Source: Nitrosomonas sp. Nm132 (GTDB lineage Bacteria > Pseudomonadota > Gammaproteobacteria > Burkholderiales > Nitrosomonadaceae). From it: a DNA stretch of 64,000 bases. Within the stretch, counting starts at the first letter, position 1. Each line of letters begins with the position of its first letter. The stretch is from the NCBI RefSeq assembly GCF_900100485.1, contig NZ_FNDH01000004.1, positions 1 to 64,000 of the forward strand, written 5' to 3'. Below are positions 34,068-42,715 of the stretch, in pieces. A program made the position numbers and the translations under genes. A model generated the notes under the pieces. That model had not been told where the DNA came from. It searched no databases and saw only the letters and a list, made by a program, of their open reading frames with translations.

Positions 34068-34334
34068 ATGCTAAGAATTATGGAGAATCGCAATTTTTTT
34101 GCGAACAGCTACCACCATCACCATGTAGATATTGGCCGTGTGATCCATCTCAAGAAACAAGCAATTTCGAAGGATGCATTGCCACTCGCTCATTGTGATT
34201 ACCTCTCCCCCAGTATTGGGCTGGCCAGCTATCTTGGCCTTTATCTTCCTAAAAAGGAAGGACCTAACTATGCGGAAGTATTTGTCGAAGCCGAAAAGAG
34301 GGCAATGTGGAAAGGATACTACAAGCAATGCTAA
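34068..34334 (+). CDS. Small protein of unknown function, possibly the 5' part of a broken gene
   Basis: An 88-residue frame starts at ATG 34068. It has an HHHH run at about residues 16-19 and no signal peptide or membrane helix. I recognise no family. Downstream DNA (about 34381-34530) contains short runs that still read like protein, such as DEEYLNFLDIG, in other frames with stops between. The frame may therefore be the surviving head of a decayed longer gene. It lies 20 bp after the deacetylase gene. Confidence 0.35.
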   Translation: MLRIMENRNFFANSYHHHHVDIGRVIHLKKQAISKDALPLAHCDYLSPSIGLASYLGLYLPKKEGPNYAEVFVEAEKRAMWKGYYKQC

Positions 34335-34749
34335 GCTTGCACTTCTACCCTGAATCATTTTTAAGGGATTGATTTAGCTAATTTTTTGATCTTTTTCTGG
34401 CTGACCCCGAAATTAAAACATGTTTTGAGAAAAACGGTCTTTCTTTCCTTTTAACGTAAGAGCCTTTATTCGCTGCATGAACCCTATCCAGCATTATCTG
34501 ATGAAGAATATCTGAATTTTCTAGATATTGGGTGATTCACTGCGATATTGATAATGGAGCACACCTTAATAAATCTCTAGAATATGTCACAGTTTATTCG
34601 AGTAGGTAACTTGTCTGTCGAAACCAGTCGCATCTGGAATATTTTCTGATCCGATCAGATACGAGTTTGATAGCCGGCTAATCTTATTTTTAACCGGTAG
34701 AGGGCAATAAAATTATAATTTAGAGAATAGTAAAATCTTAATGCAAGTT
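34335..34749. other. 415-bp gap, likely decayed coding DNA
   Basis: No intact gene is present. On the plus strand 34384-34455 reads without stops as DLFLADPEIKTCFEKNGLSF and a few more residues. A second frame near 34484-34533 reads YPALSDEEYLNFLDIG. Both look like protein sequence, interrupted by frameshifts and stops, and follow the small frame at 34068-34334. Confidence 0.4.
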
Positions 34750-34857
34750 AACTATACTCATCACACTTCAAAATTTGGCAGCTATACCTTCTCCCGCTGG
34801 GAGAAGGTCGGATGAGGGATTATAAAAACCGAATTTTGAAGTGTGATGAGTATAGTT
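34750..34857. repeat. 108-bp inverted-repeat element with REP-like core
   Basis: Arms of 29 bp at 34750-34778 and 34829-34857 are reverse complements with one mismatch (outer part AACTATACTCATCACACTTC). Between them lies a short hairpin, CCTTCTCCC-GCTG-GGGAGAAGG in effect (CTTCTCCCGCTGGGAGAAG), followed by GTCGGATGAGGG. Stem-loops of the type ACCTTCTCCC...GGGAGAAGGT are widespread intergenic repeats in proteobacteria. The terminal repeats suggest a MITE-like unit. It overlaps the apparent start of the HAD gene. Confidence 0.75.
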
Positions 34858-36899
34858 CAAGAAAAACACACCCAGCAGTTTTTGCCAATCATCTTATGCA
34901 CATGATTAATCGCCAGTTCTCCCGTAAGGTACTAAGATACTACCGAACCTATGGCTTGCAAGCGACAATAAGACGTATAGTTGCTGAGACGCTCAATTGG
35001 GTGCGTCGGTCTTTTAGTCAAGCACAAGCGTCGTATTATCCTAAATTTGATCGGCGCCTACTGATAGCCAAGATCGAAGATCCGGAAGTCAAACTAATTA
35101 TTTTCGATATCTTCGATACGCTTGTCACACGCCCTCTCCTAGATCCAGAAAACACCAAACGATGGGTTGCCCGATGTTTAAATTCTGAACGCTACCCGGA
35201 ACGTCGACATGCAGCAGAAGCATCTTTGCGCACGGAGGCTAAGCATGATGTCAGTTTGGCTGAAATTTGTGCTGAATATGTTCGCCTGTTTGGCAATGCG
35301 GAGGGTGAAGCAGCCTATTTGCAGGCACTGGAAGAGTCGGTGGAGCTAGCCCTGGCTTTGCCGCTGCCGAATATGCTCGAGATGATAGATCTGGCAAAGC
35401 GAGCCGGTAAGCGAGTCGTCCTAGCGAGTGATATGTTTCTGTCAGAAGATATTTTGCGACAGATATTGGGAAAGTGTGGTGTAGAAGGCTATGATGCTCT
35501 CTACCTTTCGTCGAGGGTGGGTAAACGTAAATCTACCGGGGCGCTTTATCATCACATCATGGAAAGCGAAGGTGTTCTCTGGGATCAGATCGTTATGATT
35601 GGGGATCATCCGCTTTCGGATCAGCTTATACCAAAACAGCTCGGTTTACATGTTATTCCTCTGGAGAGTCCTTTGGCAGTGGCAAGCTATTTTCCACGCT
35701 TGAAAGGGTGGGTGGAAAAAATCAAATTTGGCGGCTTGCCGACCGATGAGCTGGTGTTAGGCAATATCGTGCGTGCTTTCTTTCAAGTACAAGCTGACGA
35801 GTTTGTGTTAGACCGTGCATCACTTACCCAGCGCGGGCGCTATGGCATTGGTTACGCTATTGTGGGACCGCTGTTAGCAGCATTCAGTGAATGGTTGTCA
35901 GCGCAAGCCAGTGCTGATGGAATTGATCGATTGTATTTTCTCGCTCGAGAAGGTCAATTGATGAAAGATGTATATGATGTGCTGACGACCGGTCTTGATA
36001 CACCTCAGTCAGAATACCTTGTGTTATCAAGGCGAGCCATTTCTGTTGCTATGATCCGTTCACGTGAAGATATCCTTGCAATTGCGAGTACGGATTATCA
36101 GGCAAATTCATTAGCTGAATATTTACTCCGTCGCTTTGGCTTGGATTTGAATGAAGCTGTGCTGGCAAAACTGCATCGCCAAGAAATTTGGCTGCCTGAA
36201 CGTCGGGTCGAAATTCATGCTGGTCAGATCGACGAAGCTCTTATAGCTGTGCTGGATGCATTGGCAGACGATATTTATGATAGAGCAGTTATGGAGCGGG
36301 GCCCAATGTTGTCCTACTTGCGACAGGCTGGTCTGATGGAAGGTAAGGTTGCGCTGGTCGATGTAGGCTATGCTGGTACCATTCAGGGTAGGTTATGTGA
36401 ATTACTGGAGCGAAAAATCCAAGGCTACTACATGGTAACGCGGGCTGCCTCTGCCAGTGTCCGTGCGCGCCACGGTGTGCGCCTTGCTGCTTGTTTTGGA
36501 GAAGAGCTAGCCATACCCGATGAATCTCCCCTGCTGCGCTATAACGTTCCCTTGGAAATGCTGATGGGATCCGATGATCCACAAATCAGTTATTATCGCT
36601 GTCAGAATGATCAGAATGTAGTGGGGGTCTACGCCCCTTTGAGTGAGGACGAGAAAGCTTCAATCCCCTTGCGTCGCGAACTGCGGGAGGGGGCAATGGC
36701 TTTCGCGCGTGATTACCGGGCTATGAAAGATGCTAAGCTGGGCGAACTTCGCATTGACCCAAAAATGGTGGTCGAGCTTTTCCGCGACTTCTGGGAAGGT
36801 GCTTCTGCGTCAGAACGTGCTCAAATCGTAAGTATTGCCGCTGACGATCACTATTGTGGCATGGGGATCGTGCATTTTGCGACGTTTCTGCCGCGCTGA
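34812..36899 (+). CDS. Large HAD-superfamily protein of the glycan cluster
   Basis: The protein is 695 residues from ATG 34812. The N-terminal third is a HAD domain: LIIFDIFDTLVTR (residues 95-107), VVLASDMFLSEDILRQIL and VGKRKSTGALYHHI, then the acidic motif MIGDHPLSDQ. The position two after nucleophile Asp99 is Phe, where phosphatase-type HADs have Asp, so it may not be a simple phosphatase. The C-terminal two thirds (about 300-695) are unassigned; LYFLAREGQLMKDVYD and VALVDVGYAGTIQGRL occur there. Such HAD proteins are seen beside glycosyltransferases. The first 16 codons lie in a repeat element; ATG 34896 or 34902 are alternative starts. Confidence 0.65.
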   Translation: MRDYKNRILKCDEYSSRKTHPAVFANHLMHMINRQFSRKVLRYYRTYGLQATIRRIVAETLNWVRRSFSQAQASYYPKFDRRLLIAKIEDPEVKLIIFDIFDTLVTRPLLDPENTKRWVARCLNSERYPERRHAAEASLRTEAKHDVSLAEICAEYVRLFGNAEGEAAYLQALEESVELALALPLPNMLEMIDLAKRAGKRVVLASDMFLSEDILRQILGKCGVEGYDALYLSSRVGKRKSTGALYHHIMESEGVLWDQIVMIGDHPLSDQLIPKQLGLHVIPLESPLAVASYFPRLKGWVEKIKFGGLPTDELVLGNIVRAFFQVQADEFVLDRASLTQRGRYGIGYAIVGPLLAAFSEWLSAQASADGIDRLYFLAREGQLMKDVYDVLTTGLDTPQSEYLVLSRRAISVAMIRSREDILAIASTDYQANSLAEYLLRRFGLDLNEAVLAKLHRQEIWLPERRVEIHAGQIDEALIAVLDALADDIYDRAVMERGPMLSYLRQAGLMEGKVALVDVGYAGTIQGRLCELLERKIQGYYMVTRAASASVRARHGVRLAACFGEELAIPDESPLLRYNVPLEMLMGSDDPQISYYRCQNDQNVVGVYAPLSEDEKASIPLRRELREGAMAFARDYRAMKDAKLGELRIDPKMVVELFRDFWEGASASERAQIVSIAADDHYCGMGIVHFATFLPR

Positions 36900-37139
36900 T
36901 CTAGTTAATCGCCCCTGAAAAAGTCCGCTTCTTGGAAAGAAACGGGCTCCTGTCGAATTGCAAAAAATGGGAAACGAATCCAGCAGCTGCCTTGCAATAT
37001 GCTGGTAAACACGACCCATGTGAAAAGTTCGCAAAAAATAGTAGTTTTTGAATTGCTCCTTGCGATTCCCATCCCAATATTCTCGTTTCTTCCTTACATC
37101 TTCAATGGTTGAGGATGTTTCAGGAACAACCACTGAGAA

Positions 37140-40100
37140 TTAAGCTGACTTCCCTTTCGCTTGCACGGACAACTGTTTGCGAAAGCTCTCCATCTGTGCA
37201 AGTAATGCAGCAGGGGGAGCTTGATCAAGTACCAAGCCATAACAATAGTTTGCCGCAGCTTCAGCAGGTGCACCCAGGTTAAAGCAGCATAGCGGCACTT
37301 CACAAGCGATTAGCTCGTGTGCAACGTAGGAGAACGTTTCAGGGCAAATTGATGGGAACAAGAAAATATTTGCACCCGACTTTTCAATAAGAGAAGGCAA
37401 CATAGCCCGCTCATAGCGCCCCGTCACATTTAGGCAAGCTGCAGAAAAATTGGGAATTAGGGTGCCGATTACCGTCACCCGGAAGGGCAAAAGGCGAGAA
37501 TCGATTTCCTCGCACAGCTGCTTGACAATATTCCAACCCTTGTGCCAGGCAATCGATCCAACAATACCAATATGAAGGGGTTTATCGAGATCGACCGCAA
37601 TGGGGTGATGGTGAAACTGCTTCATCGAATGGGGTTGAACGATGATCTTTTCTACATATTCCGGATAGATGCGAGCAAAAAGATCGCGGGTACTATTAGA
37701 AAAAACAATAATATCATCTACTACTGCTAACGCCTTTGCCCAAGCCATGCGCCACTCACTAATCGACTGGGCGCCAATAGGAAAATCCATATGCAATTGG
37801 TTAAAGCACCGATTACAAGTCGCGATATCGGGCAGTCCACAGAAATTCCTTTCACTGTCGATGAGAAATAGGCTGGGGCAAAGCATGAAGAAGTCATGCA
37901 GGGCAATCCTTAGGGGAACTTCATTCATGAAGGCTGGCTCATTTGCTAGCCAATGCAGAAAGTCCATCGGCCGGCGAAAAGAATAAAGATTGTTAATTAA
38001 TACGCTTTCAGGCTGAATACCGGTGAGGACTCGACCCCATGCACTGTAGTCACTGAAATTTAAGATAAAACGCTCATCATGTGACAACCATTCAGCGCGC
38101 AATTCACCGGTACGGAAATCATCGAGCAAGTGTAGCACGGGTATTCCTGCCGTAAGGGTATTATCGATTAATTCGTGACTGTAAGCGTATGCTCCACCCT
38201 CGATCACATTGTCGATTACAACCAAGGGGCAACGATCAGCTTGTTGCGCCAGGACCATGAGATACATGAAGTCGCGCAGCGGACGAATCGGGTCGCGCCG
38301 GATGAAATCCTCGTAATATTCGAATAGTCCCGGATGGCGCTTTCGTAAAATTGTCTTATTCCGGTTTGCTAGCGACTGGCGTTCCTGTGACGAGAATGAG
38401 CCGCCATGTTTGTGATGTATGAAGAGGTTGGGTACCAGCACATGGTGGTAACCCAATTCACTGGCCCTTTGACACCAATCATTCTCTTCGCCGTATCCCT
38501 TGCCAAAAGCTGGGTCGAATAGGCCGATACGCTTTGCGGTTTCCAGTCGAATCGCCATGCAGAAGCCGACTCCGGAGGAAATTTCGATAGCTTGAACATC
38601 CTTAAGGCGGGCGAAGACCTTATCCACCTCTACTGCTGTCATCCTCATGGGAAGGGGGTTATCGACAAAAAAATGAGGAAAACTGCAAATTGTTCCCGCA
38701 TTTGTAAAAGGGGTGACACTTGCCGTTTGCGGATTGACAAGAATAGGTGCAAATAGGCGTTCCAGCCAGAATGGAGGAACTTGCACATCGGAATTGAGTA
38801 AGACAAAATCATGCTGGACGTATTCAAAGAGGCGATTTACTGTGCCCACAAAACCCAGATTACTTGTATTTCGCAACAAGACGGTTTCGGGAAGATCATG
38901 CAAACGTTGCTCAAGCCAAGGCCACACACGCTCGTCTGTGCTTGCATCATCACATATGAGTAAGCGGAAGGGAGTACTCGCCGCGCGCTCGAGACCATCG
39001 AACAGCGGTTCAAGAAATTCAAACCCATTGAAGATCGGGATCACGATATCAACGCTCATCGGGAGAGGTGAGAATTTCGGGGGTTCATTATACATAGAGG
39101 GTGTGGCAGCGATCGGTAATAGGGGCATTTTGAGCGATGCCTCTGCACTTTGAGCAGCAAGAGATAGCTTGCGCCGAGCAGGTGCTAGCTGCCCTGTCAA
39201 AAGCCAGCCAATCACCTGCAAACGCCAGCGCCAACCTAGTAAGCAAAATCCGTGCAAGGCCCGCTTGGCTTGCCGTGCTACAGTGGCAGTTCTACGCAAG
39301 GGACTGGTCAGGCGCCACGAGGAAGAATTTTCATAAAGTTCGATCGATGCAGCATGGGCCTGCTGGGCTTCATTCAGCATGCGTTTCAAATCCTTTACCT
39401 GGAATTCTAAGGGATCGTTATTCGATGCAGCATGGACCTGCTGGGCTTCATTCAACATGCGCTTCAAATCCTTTACCTGGAATTCTAGGTGATCGTTATT
39501 AGCCTGCAGCTCCTGAAGTTTGGGCCAAGCGCGCGCCCGTCCAACCACGTTATAAAAAATGGTGGCATCCATGCGAGATTGCCACTTTGCACATACGCTG
39601 AGCTCGGCTGCCCTGGCGTGTTCCGGATCGCCGGTCAAAGCGAATCCACTTCCTCCACCGATGCGATAAATTGCTGTTACTTGATCTACAAAGGTGAATT
39701 CACCATATTGGGCAACTTGTATCCAGAAATCCCAATCCTCGCACAGATCCAATGTCTCGTCGAAGCGTACCTCTGCTGCACGCACTCGGCTCCGGAATAA
39801 CACAGCATGGATCGGTAAGAAATTGTTTAGGTAAAGAGAAAGGGTATCAAACGGAGTGGCGAATTCATGCAGCAAGTGTCCATCCGGATTCTCTGCGCGG
39901 ACACGTGAATAAGCCGCAACAGCATTTGGATGAGAGGATAAAGCTTTTACGAGGCTCGCTACATGATTAGGGAGTAATAAATCATCATCGTCTAGAAAGC
40001 CCAACAGATCACCATTTGCTGCATCCAAGCCCGCATTAGCTGCCGCACTGCGTCCTAACAGGCATCCAGACTGATTAATCAGGCGAAGAGGAAAGCGACC

Positions 40101-40274
40101 ACAACTTAGGCCAAGATCGGTATGATTACCCCCTTTAGCGTTGACTACAATTACTTCGATATGCGGGTAAGCCTGGGCCGCTACCGAATCAAGCGAGGCG
40201 CTGAGTGTTGGGCGATCGATACTGCGGATGATAATGGTCACCCTCGGGAAACTTTCTGGGTAGGGAATGTTCAT
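37140..40274 (-). CDS. Large multidomain glycosyltransferase (GT2-GT2-GT4-like)
   Basis: The protein is 1044 residues, opposite in strand to the rest of the island. Residues about 10-250 are a GT2 domain (VTIIIRSIDRPTLSASLDSV, LGFLDDDDLLLPNH). A coiled-coil region (about 255-315) holds a tandemly duplicated 26-residue unit. Residues about 400-650 are a second GT2 domain (VDIVIPIFNGFEFLEPL, DFVLLNSDVQVPPFWLERL). Residues about 690-1040 resemble a GT4 domain (LHIGIVGSIAWHKGWNIVKQL, FLFPSICPETFSYVAHELIA). It probably builds several linkages of one glycan. No clear ribosome-binding site precedes ATG 40274. It converges with the HAD gene. Confidence 0.8.
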   Translation of the reverse strand: MNIPYPESFPRVTIIIRSIDRPTLSASLDSVAAQAYPHIEVIVVNAKGGNHTDLGLSCGRFPLRLINQSGCLLGRSAAANAGLDAANGDLLGFLDDDDLLLPNHVASLVKALSSHPNAVAAYSRVRAENPDGHLLHEFATPFDTLSLYLNNFLPIHAVLFRSRVRAAEVRFDETLDLCEDWDFWIQVAQYGEFTFVDQVTAIYRIGGGSGFALTGDPEHARAAELSVCAKWQSRMDATIFYNVVGRARAWPKLQELQANNDHLEFQVKDLKRMLNEAQQVHAASNNDPLEFQVKDLKRMLNEAQQAHAASIELYENSSSWRLTSPLRRTATVARQAKRALHGFCLLGWRWRLQVIGWLLTGQLAPARRKLSLAAQSAEASLKMPLLPIAATPSMYNEPPKFSPLPMSVDIVIPIFNGFEFLEPLFDGLERAASTPFRLLICDDASTDERVWPWLEQRLHDLPETVLLRNTSNLGFVGTVNRLFEYVQHDFVLLNSDVQVPPFWLERLFAPILVNPQTASVTPFTNAGTICSFPHFFVDNPLPMRMTAVEVDKVFARLKDVQAIEISSGVGFCMAIRLETAKRIGLFDPAFGKGYGEENDWCQRASELGYHHVLVPNLFIHHKHGGSFSSQERQSLANRNKTILRKRHPGLFEYYEDFIRRDPIRPLRDFMYLMVLAQQADRCPLVVIDNVIEGGAYAYSHELIDNTLTAGIPVLHLLDDFRTGELRAEWLSHDERFILNFSDYSAWGRVLTGIQPESVLINNLYSFRRPMDFLHWLANEPAFMNEVPLRIALHDFFMLCPSLFLIDSERNFCGLPDIATCNRCFNQLHMDFPIGAQSISEWRMAWAKALAVVDDIIVFSNSTRDLFARIYPEYVEKIIVQPHSMKQFHHHPIAVDLDKPLHIGIVGSIAWHKGWNIVKQLCEEIDSRLLPFRVTVIGTLIPNFSAACLNVTGRYERAMLPSLIEKSGANIFLFPSICPETFSYVAHELIACEVPLCCFNLGAPAEAAANYCYGLVLDQAPPAALLAQMESFRKQLSVQAKGKSA
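39345..39500 (-). repeat. 78-bp tandem duplication inside the large glycosyltransferase
   Basis: Units at 39345-39422 and 39423-39500 are nearly identical (few substitutions) and keep the frame. Each encodes 26 residues, LEFQVKDLKRMLNEAQQ plus a short variable tail, in the predicted coiled-coil linker between the first and second GT2 domains. It looks like recent repeat expansion that could lengthen a spacer. Confidence 0.9.
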
Positions 40275-40716
40275 GAGGTATTAACGAGCAGATTGGCTAG
40301 ATTCAGACTGAAATATAATATTTCAAAATAGAATAACCTGATGCGTGATCAGGCTAGATTTAATGGATTTCTGACTTAACGGGATCATTATACGCAACAT
40401 AATCAAACTTTGGCACTGGTTGCGCTTAACCCGATCGATCGAGCTGTGATCAATTAAATCTGCCCTCGCTGAAGTTATTCGTTAGAACATTGGTAAGAAA
40501 TCAGTTAAGTTAGAAATCCGTATGAAAAATGATGTTATTCGATATATTATGCGCTTGTGAGCAGTAGAAAGAGACTAAAGCGATACAATTCAATAATGAA
40601 TATTATTCGGAAATAGTACTGTTTTTTGATGATGTACTGATGTCAATTTTATCCCCTCTGTTATTCAATTTGATTTAATAGACTAAAGGTATTTTTCTCT
40701 TTTTAGAATAGAAAGA
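40275..40716. other. 442-bp gap between divergent glycosyltransferase genes
   Basis: An AT-rich stretch with no gene seen. Promoters for the minus-strand (37140-40274) and plus-strand (40717 onward) genes must lie here; I cannot assign -35/-10 boxes with confidence. Confidence 0.45.
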
Positions 40717-41637
40717 TTGAGTAGATTGTATATTTCCGATATTAAATCTGTATCGTTAGTCATAGTTAACTACAATGCCGGTAGCTTGCTTGCGGATTGC
40801 CTTCAAGCGGCACTAGAGCAAGCCCAGCACGTGATTGTGGTCGACAATGCTTCCTCCGATTCAAGTCTGGTTGAGCTAGAAAAAAGGTTTCCAGCGGAGC
40901 ATCGTTTGCAAATCATTCGTCTCGATAAAAATGTGGGATTTGCTGCGGGTTGTAATATTGGCCTGAAAGCAGCCACAACACCCTTTATCTTGTTTTTGAA
41001 TCCAGATTGTATGTTGACACCCGGCGCTGTGGTGCGCCTGATGCAAGTGATGGAGGCAGATAGCCGAGTGGGTATGGTTGGTGGGCAGTTACTCAATTCA
41101 GATGGGAGTGAGCAAGGCGGTAGCCGGCGCGCAATCCCGACTCCCTGGCGTTCACTGGTGCGAGCAATAGGACTGCATCGCTTGGCTAAATATTGGCCAC
41201 GCCTTTTTTTTGATTTTCATTTACATCATCAGCCGTTGCCGGAGAAACCGATTGAAGTCGAAGCGATCTCAGGTGCGCTAATGCTGGTGCGCCGGGAAGT
41301 CATCGAAGAAGTTGGCGCCTGGGATGAGGGCTATTTTCTTCACTGTGAAGATCTCGACTGGTGCATGCGTTTTCGACAGAAAGGCTGGAAGATATTGTTT
41401 GTCCCCGAAGTGCAGGTATTGCACTACAAGGGCGTGTGCAGCCAGGCCCGCCCTATTTTTGTTGCGTGGCATAAACACCGGGGGATGGTGCGTTTTTACC
41501 AGAAATTTTTTCGCGATCAATATCCTGGTATTTTGATGTGGCTCGTTACTGTGGGCGTATGGGTACGTTTTGGGGCAGTTGTGGCCTTTCACACGATCAG
41601 TCATCTTGGCAGTCTATCGGGATTACGACGTGGCTGA
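40717..41637 (+). CDS. Glycosyltransferase family 2 (rhamnosyltransferase-like)
   Basis: A 306-residue GT-A transferase. The frame opens with TTG at 40717 (a second TTG at 40726); no ATG precedes the conserved VSLVIVNYNAGSLLADCL, so a TTG start is likely. The motif VDNASSDSSL, the NVGFAAGCNIGL segment and the metal-binding LFLNPDC (usually DxD, here NPD as in many rhamnosyltransferases) are present. GYFLHCEDLDWCMRFRQKGW follows. A hydrophobic segment near the C terminus (about 270-290) may touch the membrane. Its stop overlaps the region where the next gene begins. Confidence 0.85.
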   Translation: MSRLYISDIKSVSLVIVNYNAGSLLADCLQAALEQAQHVIVVDNASSDSSLVELEKRFPAEHRLQIIRLDKNVGFAAGCNIGLKAATTPFILFLNPDCMLTPGAVVRLMQVMEADSRVGMVGGQLLNSDGSEQGGSRRAIPTPWRSLVRAIGLHRLAKYWPRLFFDFHLHHQPLPEKPIEVEAISGALMLVRREVIEEVGAWDEGYFLHCEDLDWCMRFRQKGWKILFVPEVQVLHYKGVCSQARPIFVAWHKHRGMVRFYQKFFRDQYPGILMWLVTVGVWVRFGAVVAFHTISHLGSLSGLRRG

Positions 41638-41644
41638 CCGATGC

Positions 41645-42511
41645 ATGGGGGTATTTGGCGCGACCAGTTCTGTTGGAAAGTGCGTGTTATCGTTGTTAGC
41701 ACAGCATGGCTGGCAGGCCGCAGCATTTTCCCGCCAGCAGATTGAAGCGGAAATCATGCTACAGAGCCCGGCCGTGGCCTGGTATCAGCTAGTGTACGGG
41801 TTTTCTATGGAAAAGGGTGATAAAGAAATAACCTCATGGTTATATTTAGCGCCGATCTGGACATTGCCGGCTTACTTCGATTTTCTGGCAGCACAAGGGG
41901 CACGACGGATTGTGGCATTGTCTTCAACGAGTATTTTCACCAAAGATGATTCTTCTGACAGTGGGGAAAAAAAGTTGGCGCAACGCCTCGTAGAAGGAGA
42001 AGCAAATTTACGCGCATGGGCCGAACAGCGCGGTATCACCTGGATTATTCTGCGCCCGACACTCATTTACGGACAAGGTCGGGATAAAAATATTACTGAA
42101 ATAGTCCGATTTATTCGTCGCTTTAAATTTTTTCCCTTGCTTGGGGGCGCGCAAGGCTTGCGTCAGCCGGTTCATGTAGAGGATGTGGCCGCCGCTTGCG
42201 TTGCAGCATTTTTAGCAAGTAATGTAGCCAATCGGGCTTATAATATCAGCGGCGGGGAGATAATGAGTTATCGTGAAATGATCAAACGGGTCTTCAAGGT
42301 ATTGGATCAGCCGACCTGTTTGTTAACGATACCTCGCTGGACTTTTCGATTGGCAGTCAATATATTGCGGCGATTACCCCGTTATCGCCACTGGACAGTG
42401 GCGATGGCCGAGCGAATGAATCGTGATCTGGTGTTTGATTGCTCGGAGGCATCGCGTGATTTCGGCTATACACCCAGGCCATTTCTGCTGGTGAAAGAGG
42501 ACCTGCCTTGA
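41645..42511 (+). CDS. NAD-dependent epimerase/dehydratase-family protein (SDR)
   Basis: This is an extended short-chain dehydrogenase related to nucleotide-sugar epimerases. ATG 41645 gives MGVFGATSSVGKCVLSLL with the Rossmann GxxxxxG loop at the usual distance; GTG 41630, overlapping the previous stop, is an alternative. Later motifs are VALSSTSIF, RGITWIILRPTLIYGQGRDKNI and AYNISGGEIMSYREMI. The classical YxxxK catalytic pair is not seen at the expected place; RIVALSSTSIFTKDDSS replaces it, so catalysis is uncertain. About 288 residues. It follows the GT2 gene, and a role in sugar-lipid or sugar-nucleotide modification is inferred. Confidence 0.75.
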   Translation: MGVFGATSSVGKCVLSLLAQHGWQAAAFSRQQIEAEIMLQSPAVAWYQLVYGFSMEKGDKEITSWLYLAPIWTLPAYFDFLAAQGARRIVALSSTSIFTKDDSSDSGEKKLAQRLVEGEANLRAWAEQRGITWIILRPTLIYGQGRDKNITEIVRFIRRFKFFPLLGGAQGLRQPVHVEDVAAACVAAFLASNVANRAYNISGGEIMSYREMIKRVFKVLDQPTCLLTIPRWTFRLAVNILRRLPRYRHWTVAMAERMNRDLVFDCSEASRDFGYTPRPFLLVKEDLP

Positions 42512-42715
42512 TGGCTGTTTAGAAAAATATTTTTCCCGGGCGAGAGACATTACCCATAGCCTAATAACTTCTCTGCTATAAAAGCAAAAGTAAACTTGAT
42601 TTTATAGTCAAGCCAAGTAATATTCCGCAACGGATAGATTTTTACATGACAGGGCAACTGATTTTTCTGGCATATTGGGTGTCCCGGAAATTCTGTTGCA
42701 CATTAACATTTTCAC

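Noticed and set aside
36810-37133. Minus-strand frame of 107 codons between the HAD and large glycosyltransferase genes
   Set aside because: It overlaps the 3' end of the HAD gene in antisense, shows no family motif and has no ribosome-binding site.
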